64,000 nucleotides of DNA from Nereocystis luetkeana (taxonomy: Eukaryota > Sar > Phaeophyceae > Laminariales > Laminariaceae), in assembly GCA_031213475.1 (NCBI GenBank), contig JARUPZ010000030.1, forward strand, positions 6,255,661 to 6,319,660. The letters run 5' to 3'. Shown here piece after piece: positions 46,867 through 60,000 of this stretch (positions are counted from its first letter, which is position 1; each line of letters starts with the position of its first letter). Both the position numbers and the translations under genes were made by a program. Below the pieces are notes generated by a model. It ran no database searches, was not told the DNA's origin, and saw only the letters and a list, made by a program, of their open reading frames with translations.

Positions 46867-49800
46867 TGCTGTGTGCAATGCATTAGTTGTGTGCGTCAGT
46901 AGAGTCTGCCCCCTTCATCCTACTTGGTCGTCTCCGTGCGTTTTGTCATCTGCCATCCAATCTGAACTATTAATATTGCTGTAAGCTGTAAATCAGTGAT
47001 GTGGGTTACCGCGGTTGGGATGAATTACTTACGGGTAATTGCCTATTTGGGGCATTTGGAGTTACGTACGGCAGTTACGGCAACACCGGGGGCTCAGAAA
47101 CATCGGCGGGCCCCGTAATGCCAGTATCCTCAAGAAAGCGGCCAGAAAAGCCAAATGAAGCCCAACACAGCCCCCCACACTTCAAAATTGACCGGCGTCT
47201 CGTCGCCTGTGAATGTCACAACCAAGTCGGTGGTGGCGATTGTCGTCCTGTGTCTTGCCCCCCAGCTCGGGTTGGCGCGAACCGCCGCCACAAAGTCCTT
47301 GAAGTAGATGTTGTGGCCGACCCCAGAAGATTGGCCGGTTGCAAAGACAAAGCGGGCATACGCCGCGTCCGTATCGAGCTTGCCTTTGGCGTCGAATATC
47401 CGGCCTATGTCCGCTTGCGTGGCGGCCACCGTGTCGCTGGCGACCTTCTGCCTCTTGTCGTCCTTTCGCGAACTCTGAATCTCCGCAAAAAGTTTTTTGC
47501 CAAGAGCGGCGGACTCGCTACAGGGGTTGGGACAGCGGTCTATACCATGGTTCGCTGCGCCGGCGAAGTGAGCTGCCAGCCGTCCTTTGGTGGGCGTAAA
47601 CTTTTTGCTGCACGCCTTGCATCTGACAGACGTACCCGCCTCGGGTGCGATCGTTGGGAGTGAGCACCTCTACAAACGTCAGCAGACCTGCACGACTCCC
47701 TTTATCCCCCGCTGTCTGAGCCACGAGCGATCCCCAGGAGGAGGAACCGCCTTCCTCCATTTGAGTGAGCTGCTGCCGCTGGGACTGTTGTGTGTGCTGT
47801 GCTGTGTGTGGGTGCTGTACTGTGTGCTGTGACGTGTTATTTGACAGCGGGTTCCCCTAAAGTAGGGGGGGGGTCCATGATTCCGCGGAACCCCCACTGA
47901 ATTACGGCGGGAAAAAAAGTTACGGCCCGATATAGTTACGCGCAATTACGGTGGCGCGGTAACCGACACCACTGCTCTAAATGTCGAGCGGCGTAACTTG
48001 TATCGTTTCGCGTTAATTTAATTTGGGGTTACTCTTCACATCATACTACTGTACGTACATCCGACACAATGACGAACGATTGGCTGACCTCCCGCTGTCC
48101 GGACGATTCTATTGAGCCAAATACTGTAATCCACCGGGGTCTTGAGATACATCCTTCACACGTACACGGGCTGCCAGCTGGGCGTCCCACCGGCTCGTCC
48201 GTGCAGTCCCGAGCGTGTGTCCGGTCGTCCTGAAGAATAAATGGCAAGGTGAACACGGCATAGCAGCAGCGAATACGAGACCTGAGTGTGTGCTCGGCGA
48301 GGTAGACAGCGGCAGGGCAAGGCTGAAGCGCATGGTTTGGTCGGGAGGGGGACCTCGCGTCTCTTGAGCTATTTTTGCTTGCGCACAAGAGAAGAGCTGA
48401 CCCGATCTCGCTGCTGTTACACTGTACTCGTATGTCTTGCCAGTACTGTACTCGTATGTCTTGCCAGTACTGTACTCGTATGTCTTGCCATTAAGTCACG
48501 ACGACCGACCACACCGACCACGCGCTCGGACCTCGTGTCCGCTGCTGCTGTGCAACTCGCTCCCGATTCGGGACACCCGACCACACGCTCGGGCCTCGCA
48601 GCAACTAATTGCTGCTGTGTACCTCGTTCCTTGACGACCGACCACACTCTCGGGCCTCGTAGTCGCGGCTGCTGTGTACCTCGCTCCTTACTCGGGACGA
48701 CCTACTGTAAGTGCCGGTCCCGGCAGGGCTCCGTGGCGCGTGCTCTGGGCCTTCAGTGTCACGAAGTCTGGCAAATAACCACGTAGAGCTGTTCCGACCT
48801 GCTAGAACCAAGCAATTCAATGGAACCCGCCTCAGTTGGATGTTTAAATATTACTTTGCTGCCCACTGCTGCTGTTGAACATTGTCTTTTATCACACTGT
48901 TCCTCAACCTCTCTACTATGTGGCAGCCACGGAACAATGCATAGAACTACATACTTAGATCTAAATCCCTGAGCGTGCTCGGTTGGTACATCCCCGGCCT
49001 CTCAGAGCTCCCACTTCAAAACCGCCTCCTTTTATTACTTGCCGGACCTTTCCAGCAGTTCTTTGTTTTCTCCATTTCTCTTGGCACGTCCTTTTTTCCT
49101 TTTTTCTTCTTTCGTTTCGTGTGCGTGCGTGTACTCCGATTACGGCATCGCGGGAGAGCCCGGCGCCGTCGCGGGTGTCAGCGGATGCTGGCGGGTAGAG
49201 GGGGGATTGCAAGGAGCGCGGTCGCCGCTTTCGTGCCTAGGCGTCGCGTGTGCCTCGAGACACGAGGGATGCATGAACGGGCTTTGTCTGGCCCTCCATT
49301 TATGACTTTTGATAGAGTATGTACGAGTTATAAGGGTCGTTCGGGATCGCAAGAGAATATTCAAGGGGTGCTTACTTTTACGACCATGCTGAAATTGAAA
49401 GAGGGAGCTGTGCACTTTGAACACCAACGTTATCGAGCTGGCGAACGACGGGCACCGGGCTTCACGCGAGGCGGGCGATGGGGCTGATTGTGGCAGAGAG
49501 TGATTAAAGCTTTACCCGGACCGAATCGGTGGCGAGGTGGTCGCGAGAGGGGCGGGCGGCGTACGAGGCTGAGAGAGAAGCTCTTCTGTTCGATTTTTTT
49601 ATTTTCTTCTTTTTGACCGGGTGTAAGGTGTTCCAATCAGGCAGAAAATTATTACACGAGAGGGGACGGGGATGCTTTTTTCTTTCCAAATTTTCGGTTT
49701 CATTTTCGTTGTTTTTGCTGTGCTGTTGTGCCGTGATATGCTTTCGCTTCCTTCGTACCAGGTACATACGAGTACAGACATAGAGCATATCAAAAGAAGA

Positions 49801-52800
49801 AAATAAGTAGTATATACCTGAGGTATGTAGGTACGTACGACATCCGCGACGCGAAGCGTATGTGGCGTCCGAGCTGGCGTCGGAGCTGTTTTTTCCTGAA
49901 GCATGGCGGCGGGACTCTTGGCATTATCAAGTCACCGGTTTGCAATTATGATCATAAAAAAAAACTAAATTCAATCGTGGACCTCTGTTCGCTTCACATA
50001 ATTTGATGCACTTTTTTCCTTCCTGTAGCGGGCGGCGTAGGCCGCCCGCAGGCCGCCCGCGGAGCGAAACGCCTTGTATATACATACAAGGTTCCCCTCC
50101 GGGAAGTGCCTAGGTGAGTGGCGCGAGAGCAAACTAATGCTCGTATGAAATACCTGCACACCTGTTTAGAACTATTAATAACTACATCCACCCATCATGT
50201 GAAGAACACACACATATTTTTGAGGACAGACTACATACTGCTGTTAGTGGAAATAATGTATGTACGAAGTATTAATTTACCGGTAAAGTGGATATTGATC
50301 CTGAACAGATGACTCGCGGCGATCAGTTCGCTGTTTGCGGCGTAAACGTAATTACAAAAAGTTGCGTGAGGTCGAGGTTGCGATATATTACTTTGTAACC
50401 GGCTGAGTAAAATCCAGCGTATATCTGGTACAAAATACATTCCCTGAAAAAATGTTTCTTGGCGCTCTGGGTAAAAAAAAATCTTCACAGACACAGAGTA
50501 GTAGAAGATGCTCGAGAATAATTCGTAGTCCGAGTACCGAGAGTATTGGTCTACTTGCGGCCAATATCTACTAATAGTGAGAACTGAGAAGGCCCAACTA
50601 CTGAGAGTATACTGAGAGGATGATCAGTACGGAACCCCGAGAGCACAGGCTAAAATGTACCCGCAGTATTGAAACACGAAATACTTGGAGTACAGAAAAT
50701 CCGAAGTACAGAACCTCGAATCGAATCCCGAATTGGTGCCAGCCCGAAAGTATCCGCAGAGTAGTAAACTCAGTAAATTAGCAGTACAGAACCTCGAAAT
50801 ACTACTGCGAGTACTCGCAGTATCCATCTGCAGTGAAAACCCAAAATACTGCTAATAAAATAGTGCACGAAGTAGTACCTACAGCATTTTGTCGAACATA
50901 CCTGGTACTTTGATTTAGTCCCAAGTATTGGGAGCAACTCACTAAACTGTGAAAGGTTGAGGTATGAACGCACGCCAAGCGTATGCGCACCCAAACCCCG
51001 TGGCCTTGCGTGAAACACACACAACTTGCAGGCTAAGTGTATCATACGCGTAAATAGCAGGTTAGAAACACAAGGTGGATGTGGACAGCGGTTTTTTGGT
51101 ACAGTAGATGTTTCTCAGGGGGAAGTGGTTGTTTGTTTTTCTGATGGATGAGATGGAGGGATGTAGGCTGTAGTAGTCTTCATGAGCGTCACATCAGTTC
51201 TGATTTGTCGTAGGATACTGCCGCGCTTTTGTTCTGGAAAGTTCTTCACTACTTTCTGTCATGAATAGTCGTTTATTAGAACAACACTACACATTGCCGG
51301 ATGGCAAGCATAATAATAAAAATGTACCAGGTACTACTGTACTCTGCTGTGCTGGTGGAAATGTGAAGAAACAAAAAAAGAGCAAGGATCGTCCGAGTCG
51401 AACCTTGGTACAGCAGTAACGATATATATATATATATATATCAAACGCAGTTTGTCATCTATAATACGCTACATGCAGCAGTACTCACACTGACACGTTG
51501 TGTTTTGACGCAATCTAAAACATATTGATCCCTTAGAGTAGCTTGTACAGGTATAACTGCATGTATGTACAGCAGTACTGCTTTAGAATGCCATTTGATA
51601 TGATACGACAGCATAAGATACGCGTACTGCGACAAAGGAACGTGTACTGGGACCCTTTCAGCTGGCTCTAGGATCGATCAGCAGTGTAGGGCATAGGGCA
51701 CACAGCAGTCCGTAACTTAGAGTATTATTGTACGAATGCTGCTGTACGCGATGCTCGTACGAACGATTTGCTGCGATCCGGGGATGACCGGTACGGGGTA
51801 AAAAATGCCGGTCACACACTGCATGCAGTAGGTACGCGCATAGGCCAATACAGTACAGGACACCAAATAAGAAACAGGATAATAAGAAAGGCAGGCTGAG
51901 ATTTTCCAAAAAACAAGAAAGACGCGTGGCTGGGCCTCCGCCGCAAAATAAGAAAGGGCTATTGCCCCCCTGGGGCGAAGCTCCGATGCCTTCGGGTCAC
52001 CCTGCTGCCTGCCGCTGGTGGTCGAGTAATATTTTTCAGCTTTTCAGGGACAATTCAAATTTCTATTTTAACCCCGTACAGCAGTGTACTCGCATGTGCT
52101 GTACTCGTAGAACATTTTTTTTTATCGCATTTTTGTTTTGCCGTTTCATGTTTCCAAATGTGCCGTTTCATCTTCCCGAGTGACGAGCACGACGAGGAAG
52201 AAACGGAGGGTGCTGACACCGGACGAGTTCGTCGATCGGACGGCTTAGCTATGCTTGACAACGATGATGACCTAGCGCTGGTGGAACAACAATGCCCCTG
52301 GAATGCCCACCGGGTTATGCCCTGTCCCGCTCAGCTCCTCCGGCCCTTGATTCATCAGTCGTGAAGCGGCACATCGTGCGGCGCCGCGGGTTAGGATGGG
52401 TGAAGGGCTCCATCACGCGACGGGCACAGGTCCGGACGCGCCAGAACCACGACTACAGGGTGCTAATCGAGCGAACCTGTGTTACGCTCAGTAAGACGCT
52501 TCCCCTCGGGAAGTACACTGCTGTTGACGAGGCCGCGGCAGAAGGTGCTTGGGTGCTACTGGAGAAGTATAATGCACTTTCAAGAATGCTTCAACGTGAG
52601 CTGTTGGCGGCACCGCAGGGAGCGGGTAGGGGGGACATCGACGGCGACGGTTTCACTGATTGTGGCAAGGAGGACAACGAGGATGGGGAGAATGGCGACA
52701 AGGAGGGAGAAAGGAGAGCGGGGGGGGAGGAGAGGATGGTGACATCGAAGGAAGCGGTTTGGAAGAGGACAGTAGCAGTGGCAGTGACAGTGGGGATTGG

Positions 52801-54029
52801 GAAGGCGCCTACGAAGAGGGGGAGAGGAATGACGACAAGGATGGGAGAAAGGACTCGGGTGGGAGCGGAGTAGATGGTGACAACGATAGTGATCACGGAG
52901 AGGGCAGCTTTTGCGATAGCAGTGCTAGCGAGGTAGAGGGTGAAGGCGGGGAAGAGGTTCCTGACGCCGTTGCCGGGACTCAGCGCTCGCGCAAGGGGAA
53001 AGGGCGTAAGCGGAAACGTTACAGCTCCGTTGGTGAGCACGTTTCCTCGGGGCCAGTGCCCACCAGCAAGAGTACACACGCGGAAGAGCTCGGACGCCGA
53101 ACGTGCGCATGCGTGACCAGTGACGGGCGTACAGTCAATAGCGGCATTAATATGAGTGAACACCTTTTCAAAACCAGAATAAGAAATCCGCACGATTTCT
53201 GTCCGGCGAATATAAGAAACGGGATCAGTGAGAAAAAGGCTTAGAAAAATAAATAAATAGGAAACCCAGGCTGAGCTCAGATCTCTGTTTCTTATTAGGT
53301 GTCCTGTACTGTACCAGGTATGCCAGTATGCCGAAGACAACAACAACAAACACCACTGCTGTAGTACTGAGAGTACAGCGCGGATCTGCCACATGTGCAT
53401 AGTACGCTACCTGCTGCTGCTGTTGGCGCACTGTGTCGAGCACGGCTGGAGCAGTGATAGTGTTGGATCACACACAGCAATTCGTAGAAGAAGCAGCAGG
53501 GAGAGAGGTGATCATAATGATACAGGTATACTATGTCAGCCTGGGTCTAATAGCCTGGGACCTGGTAAAAGCAGACTGTGAAATACGGACGGCAGGCTCC
53601 GATAAACTCTACCAGCCACAGCGAATGGGTGGGTCGCCCACACACAGCGTGTGGGAGGCAGCGTTGTAACGATGGGATTCGTGCATGTTGTCTGTTGTGT
53701 ACCTGGTATATGTCCGGACGGTGCGCTCACAGCTCATCATGAGAGCCTAGGGAAGAAAACAGACAACAATATTATTGCGGTACGTACGTACAAAATAAGG
53801 CCTCTCGTCCTGCAACCAGGGAACTGGTCGTATCCACTCCCGCCGGAAAAATAATTTTGAGCGCCCGCCACGTGCTCCAGAGGGCACGGATCGCGCCCGG
53901 ACCTCGACCGATGTGTCCGGCCGGGCTTACCGTGTCGGCTACTTGGCGTTTTGCTCAAAAGCGCTCGTACGAAGATAGATGTTCAAAAAAGAACGAAAAA
54001 ATCACAATTACAATCATAACTATTAATAT

Positions 54030-54074
<45 letters not shown>

Positions 54075-57000
54075 CTAGCGGTCGCACATCAAGCTCGCCC
54101 TTTCGTGGTGGCTGCGGAGGGTGCATTTGTTGGTTTGCTTTTACGTACCATGATTCCTGTCGACCTATTGGAGGGGGTACGAACGAAACAACATGCCTGG
54201 TACATACACAAGTAGTATCAGGAAAGGCGCAATTTATGGGGGGCAGGACGACGATCCGAAGCGACACTTCCTCGGGATTTCAAAAGGCAACCGCGCAGCC
54301 ACGGTACACACTACTGCTGTACATCATCATCAGCAGCAGAAGCAGCAGCAGCAGTACAACGGCAGTACAACAGCACCAGCGTCTCACACTTCGGGCGTTG
54401 TGACAGCATCGGTGCTTCTTCTGTGTTTGTAGGTGTGTGGAGTGCTCACCGTGAGATACATGCAACTTACTGCTGTGTTCGCATTTCCCGTATAATTTTT
54501 TAATCAAGCACACGTCGTCGAACCTCATCCTGTCACATAGCCGTACTTTTTTTTTTTCTGCTCATCCCATTCTTTATCTTCGCCCATCTTCTTCTCTCTC
54601 TCCTTCCAACTCGTAACTCAGATCGGGGGCCACATAGCAGACTCTTCTCCCCCCTTCCCGCTACGGTACGTGCCTTCATTTTTATCGCGATAAGATTTCA
54701 GCCTTTTCTTCCCTCGTCGACTCGCATCGAATTGTGCCTACCCACGCTGCAAGGCGCTCTCAACAATTGAATCCTTTTGATTTTATTTTTGCAAATAAAG
54801 TCTAAAGTCCGACCCACCTGGGGCTCGAACCCAGGACTCAAACACAAGTAGAATTCGAGGTTAACCACTTGAACCACCGGGGCGACCGGCAACGGTACTC
54901 GGAGTATTTTTTTTGGGGGAACCTGCTGATGATGAGACCCCCCCCTTTTCAACTCGCAACGCCCCGGGATTCAAGTCGACAACATCCCGAAGGGGAACCT
55001 TGCATACATACGCAACACTTGAGTTTGGTGGATCGGAGTTTTATTTTTATCAAGTTCCAGGTATTATGCATATAACCGGGTACTGTTATATGAAAGGCAC
55101 CTTGCATGAACAGATGAACAGTCTGGTGGCATGGTGGCGGCGTGCTGACGTGTTGCTGACGCGGCGAAGTGTGAATGTGTGCCATTGGCAGTCCGCGTGT
55201 TCACACCTTTCCGTACTATCATGTCATGACTATTGGTACCGCCGTCATGACATGATAAGGATACGCACATTATATATTTCGCGTGCGGATGTACTCACAT
55301 ACCAGGTAGACATGTATACCCAATACACACTCAAAAGCGTTTCACGAATCCGCTTGTTGATTGAATTGCGGGCAGTTGACATGTTGACCCCATGCTGCAC
55401 GCACGCACGCAACCCTCAAGAATTTGTAACCTTCTGCTGTACCAACTGCTGCCTGTTTTTATCATTCCCTCTCCCTACCCTTTACAAAGAGAGTACATGA
55501 TATATGAGACAGTTTCCCCCGTCAATGCCATTCGTAATTACAATAGCACAGCAGTAATCTCCGCTACGTATGCACGTATAGCGTCAATGCCGTTCGATTG
55601 TTGAAATTTCAAATCACACGAGACGGAGAGGAAAGGTTCAGCTGCTTGGCCGGACAAATCATATCATGTACCTGGTACGTACTTTCTCGATATATATTAA
55701 TAGCTGTCACACCAACTTATCCCCCACCACTGCTACGCATTCTATGTATACATAGTCTATCACTGGAGTATAGTATACAAAGAAGTTCGTAGACTAATGC
55801 AGTACTATAGATGTGTAAATAAGTACCTGCACCACCCACGTTTTGGGGGCAAGTATTACATACTTACAGAAGAGTATTATACTCGGAATTAGAGAGTGGC
55901 CGATTTAGCACACTAGTACTTTTTACCCTCGTTTTGCGACTTAGCTTGTGCTACGTAGCCACAGGCCGTATCCCCATGTATGTAGAAGGAAACTCTAACT
56001 TGGAGGATTAATGCTATCTGTTTCCTGTGGGTGTACGACGTGCCAGTTTAGTTTAGACTGGTTGGATGGTTGAATGAACGGGTGGTCCCTACTGCAGCAA
56101 GACTGAACAAAAAACGTCCCATCCCTCGGCGTCCACCGTCGTCGTTTACTCCGCCCGCGCTGACGTACGCCTTCCAGCCGGGATAGAAACCGTGAGCATG
56201 CGCGGAACACTCGCATCCGCAAGAAGCAGTACTTGGAGAGCTTGAAGCGGGGGGTCGGAGAAATGTTGCAGGAGAAAGCGAGGGAAGAGAGAGACGCCCG
56301 GCTTGAGGCTTCCAAGCTAGCGGCAGATGTGAGGCTGTGCTCGCCAAGTGCGGAAGAATCGCTTGCATGTTAAGCGATCGAACGAGTAGTGCAGAAGAAG
56401 GGAGGTTGCTCTTCCCGCTAGTGAAGGCGGTGAAGCGTAGCGTAGCATTCAGTGTGCGTCGTTTTGAACAGAGGAACCCAGGACGCGCTCGAACGCGCCA
56501 ACTATAGAGCGAGGTCTCACCCCTGTATCGTTTCCGTGTGGTAAGCTACAACTATGATCAGCAGCAGAAGGTGCCGCAGTGCCTGTATTTCGCTCTTGGA
56601 TGGCACCAACCCCCCCCCCCGCCCCCCCTTCCCACGCACGCGCACTCTGACCCTCCATCGGGACTGCCTTCTTTTGCCTCTCTCCTACCATGCGTCCGTT
56701 GGTTCTACGTCGTTATTTCTGCGGTATTGCGTCCGTATTACCCACTTACGAAACGAACGCCACGCAGAGAGTGGCTCAGCGGCAGATGGTGCTCAACATG
56801 TTCTACCTTAAGGCTGCTGAGGAACTGTCTCCGCACGCGTGGGCGTGCGTTCTTGACGACGACTTTGCTTGCGTCTCGCCCATCACGCCGTTCAGATCCT
56901 TCTTGCCCTCGGAGGTAGGTCCCGCCACACGCAGATAGCAGGTAGCAGATAACCGCTGGGCGTACGTGTCGCGTCGCATGCGGTGTGGTGTGATAGGATG

Positions 57001-60000
57001 TGGCCCCACGGTAGGTATCATAGCGTGCATCGCATCATACTGTGCGGTTCGTGGGTCTGGTACGGCCAGTAAGCGTGTGGTGAGGGCCGGGCAGTTGGGC
57101 AGTGCTTTGCGCCTTGGAAAGCTTGTAAGGGATGGGTTGGGTTTTCTTTCGTCGGAGGCCTTGGTTAGTGCTGCTGTATCGCGTTATACTTGTAGCACCT
57201 ATGTTCGTGCTCTGCTCTTGTTAGTGATCGCTGGTTGCTGCCATTGTTGCACGAGGTGTTGCTGCCTTATTCCTCACACGCTACGCTTACAGCATGTATC
57301 TGATTTCTCTAGAAACTAGCGCCCAATGATAGGCTCTCTGCGGCGGCGACGCATCTCTTCAGCATGGATAGAGCAAGGGCATGCCTCTAGATCTCTCCAC
57401 AGTCTACAGTAGTCTCTACTAATACTCATCTACTACCAGGTATGGACTACTACCGGTCATCAACAGTTTATCAACAGTAGTATCTACTGTACAAGACAGC
57501 ATTTTACCTGGTATACTGTTCACAGTTATTTAGCTCTTGAGTATTTAGCTACTGTGCTCGTGATGACCGAGGCGCTATTTCTATTACGGGGGACCATAGT
57601 TAATAGGACCAAATATTGTTGGGGAAAATGGTTAAATATATAGGTTTTTGTGTATACCACAGGTCCTATTAACTATGGCCCCCCGTAATAGTTCGTAATA
57701 GTGACGCTAGCGTGATGAGTGTATCTTGTCATGCCTATTTTTGAGGAAGGCGGCGGTATTAGAGTGTTCGACAGTCGATAGGCACGCAACAAACGGGGTC
57801 CAACATGTACGGTATATTATGCCGCCCTATGCTCACGTCACGCAGGCACGGGAAGACCACCGACTGATCACGGGCGTCGACGGGATGATTCAGGACACTG
57901 CGTCGTTCGCGGTTTTCATCCAGTCGATCTGCCCACCTAAGCAGAACCCGACAAGGCGGAAGGTAAGCCGAAACCAATCTATCACAACTGCAACCGGCAT
58001 TGTCATCGGTCCCTCCCGCGCGGCTCAAGCCCTGCTCGTACAGAGAGGTTGAGATAGATGTTCGGCCAGGGACCGGGGTTGGATCGATTTTTCCTCCTGA
58101 TCCACTACCGTACCCACGAACCCAGGTACGGTCGCCCCAATCATCAGAGTGGGAGCGTGTAGCTGTACAATAGTACCGCATCACACTAGGGTGATAATTT
58201 ACCATACCCCCTCGGAAGAATGTCCAAGTTACAAATGTTGATCTCCACAACGGAGAGCGTCAAAAACCGCCGAGCTGTGCGTCTGCGGAAAGGTAGGTCT
58301 CGGTTGGGATAGTTCCAGCCCCACTATTTTCGCTGTGTGTGCGCACCCCTTGCCCCCGGAGAAAAACCGTCTAGGAAATGTATCCCAGGGGTATGTTGTC
58401 TTGTCACACGTGTTATTCTGTAAGGTGCCATATTATCGCACGTGCCGGAAATCTCCGTCTTTTGTAGATCGGGTAAAACGTGAATCCCGCACGTCAGCAG
58501 CCCGGATTACGTATTTTGGGTGATGCTGTAACTGCCACTTCGTTTCGACACGTTTGTCCATGTCGGACAGATCATCTACAAATCATCGGCTCCCACGTGA
58601 TGATCTAGATATTTCAAGGCAGAAATATCATATATTCCCCATCTTGCATGATCTAGTTCCATGTGGCCGGGTGGGATCCGTATAACCTACATGATGTACA
58701 GAAGTGCACGCTTCCTGGGTTTGATTTGTACTGTTTACACACACCCTGCACAAATCTCTCATCACGACACGCGAGGAGCTGGATGATCTACCTAGATGAT
58801 AGATAGATCATGATCTATCTGTCCAAGGTGTGCACTTTTGGTCCTTCCAAGTAGTGTGATAGTACCTTAGGAACCTTCAGTTCGCAGAGGAGTGCAATCG
58901 TTTTTCAGGGCTCGATTTTGTCCCGAACGGGAAGGTAGCCAGTACCGAATACCGCATTTTTGGAAACATCGGGTCGAGAGCGTTCCGGAAATAGAATGTT
59001 CGACTTTAGCAGCGTTACTGCTCTTGTCGAGAAAACGACTGCTGAAACATTGTCGCAACCTACCCCGTGCCAACTCGACGCTCTTTAAGTCATGCTAGTA
59101 TAATAATAGTATAATTATATTATTAGTCCGAAATAGGGTCGTTGCTGGAGTTGGTTCTTGTTGGGTGATCATCGCGCACGTTCTGATTCTCGCCTTCACT
59201 CACGCGGTTGCTCGGCATCGTGCAGTTGTCCAGGGCGGGTGTGGGAGGGAAGGGGAGGCTAGAGAGAAATTGACGAAAATGCCTCTTCTTTGTTGGTGAC
59301 GCCCTCGCCGCTCCGTGCTTCTGTGCCCCCTCCCGTCCAGCTGAAGTATCAGTTCTACACGTCGCCGGAAGACACCGTCGTGGGACCAAACGAGGTGATA
59401 ACTAAACGCGGCAGTGGCAGTGGCAGCAGTAGCGGCAGTGGTAGCCGCAACGTTTTTTGTCACTTCGGTGATACGTGCATTGTCGCTTCATGGTCTGTAG
59501 AGGAGGGCCGCCGAGCAGCACCTGAACTCTGACAAACTTGGGCGCTGCTGTGCTGCGTGTTATTCTCCCCCGCGACATCGCCCCGCCGCGCCCTTTTTTT
59601 TGCTATGCCGCATGTGTTTCTCTCCAGTGGCGTTGCCCCGGCTGTTCTTTACCTTGCCTAGGCTCACAAGAGCACCTATCTTAATACTGGTCTTTGCTCC
59701 CAACCACCCTTACGTGCCTATGTCGGTTGTCTGTTGTTTTGAACGATAGCTGATGTGCCAGTGGCTGATGCGAACAGACAACGCTACCGAGTGCGGAGCG
59801 CAGTGCGAGATTTGCAGCCACGGAATGCTGAGGGCAACATTCTCGCCCGACAACCGTATTCACCGCCTCGACCTTATTTTCGACGTGATGGGCTTCATGC
59901 AGCAGCTGCAGCGGGCAACGGGCGGCGGTGTCTTCAGGACTATACCGAACACGGTGCGTTGGAGATACTGCTGTACGTCAGCCTGGCGTATGGAGGGACT

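Larger units (their letters stand above)
50085..53985 (+). repeat. Duplicated block B, copy 2, interrupted by a transposon
   Basis: Collinear with 28044-30985 once the 1.46 kb transposon at 51851-53311 is set aside. It lacks the TRIM present in copy 1. The pair allows empty-site comparison for every later insertion. Confidence 0.87.
46373..56177 (+). other. bZIP-PAS intron 1, 9.8 kb, packed with elements
   Basis: Splits the basic region of the transcription factor. It contains a CTG microsatellite, a complete-ended hAT element, short tandem repeats at 48.4-48.7 kb, duplicated blocks A and B, a TA-flanked transposon, TA dinucleotide runs and a minus-strand SINE. The remainder (about 55.0-56.1 kb) shows no recognisable feature. 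Confidence 0.8.

Noticed and set aside
47001-47663. Plus-strand 220-codon open frame as a gene
   Set aside because: It is antisense to the truncated hAT transposase, whose minus-strand frame has recognisable motifs.
53800-54070. Transcription terminator or origin in the TA-rich run
   Set aside because: A simple TA microsatellite next to a repeat block; nothing else supports a function.
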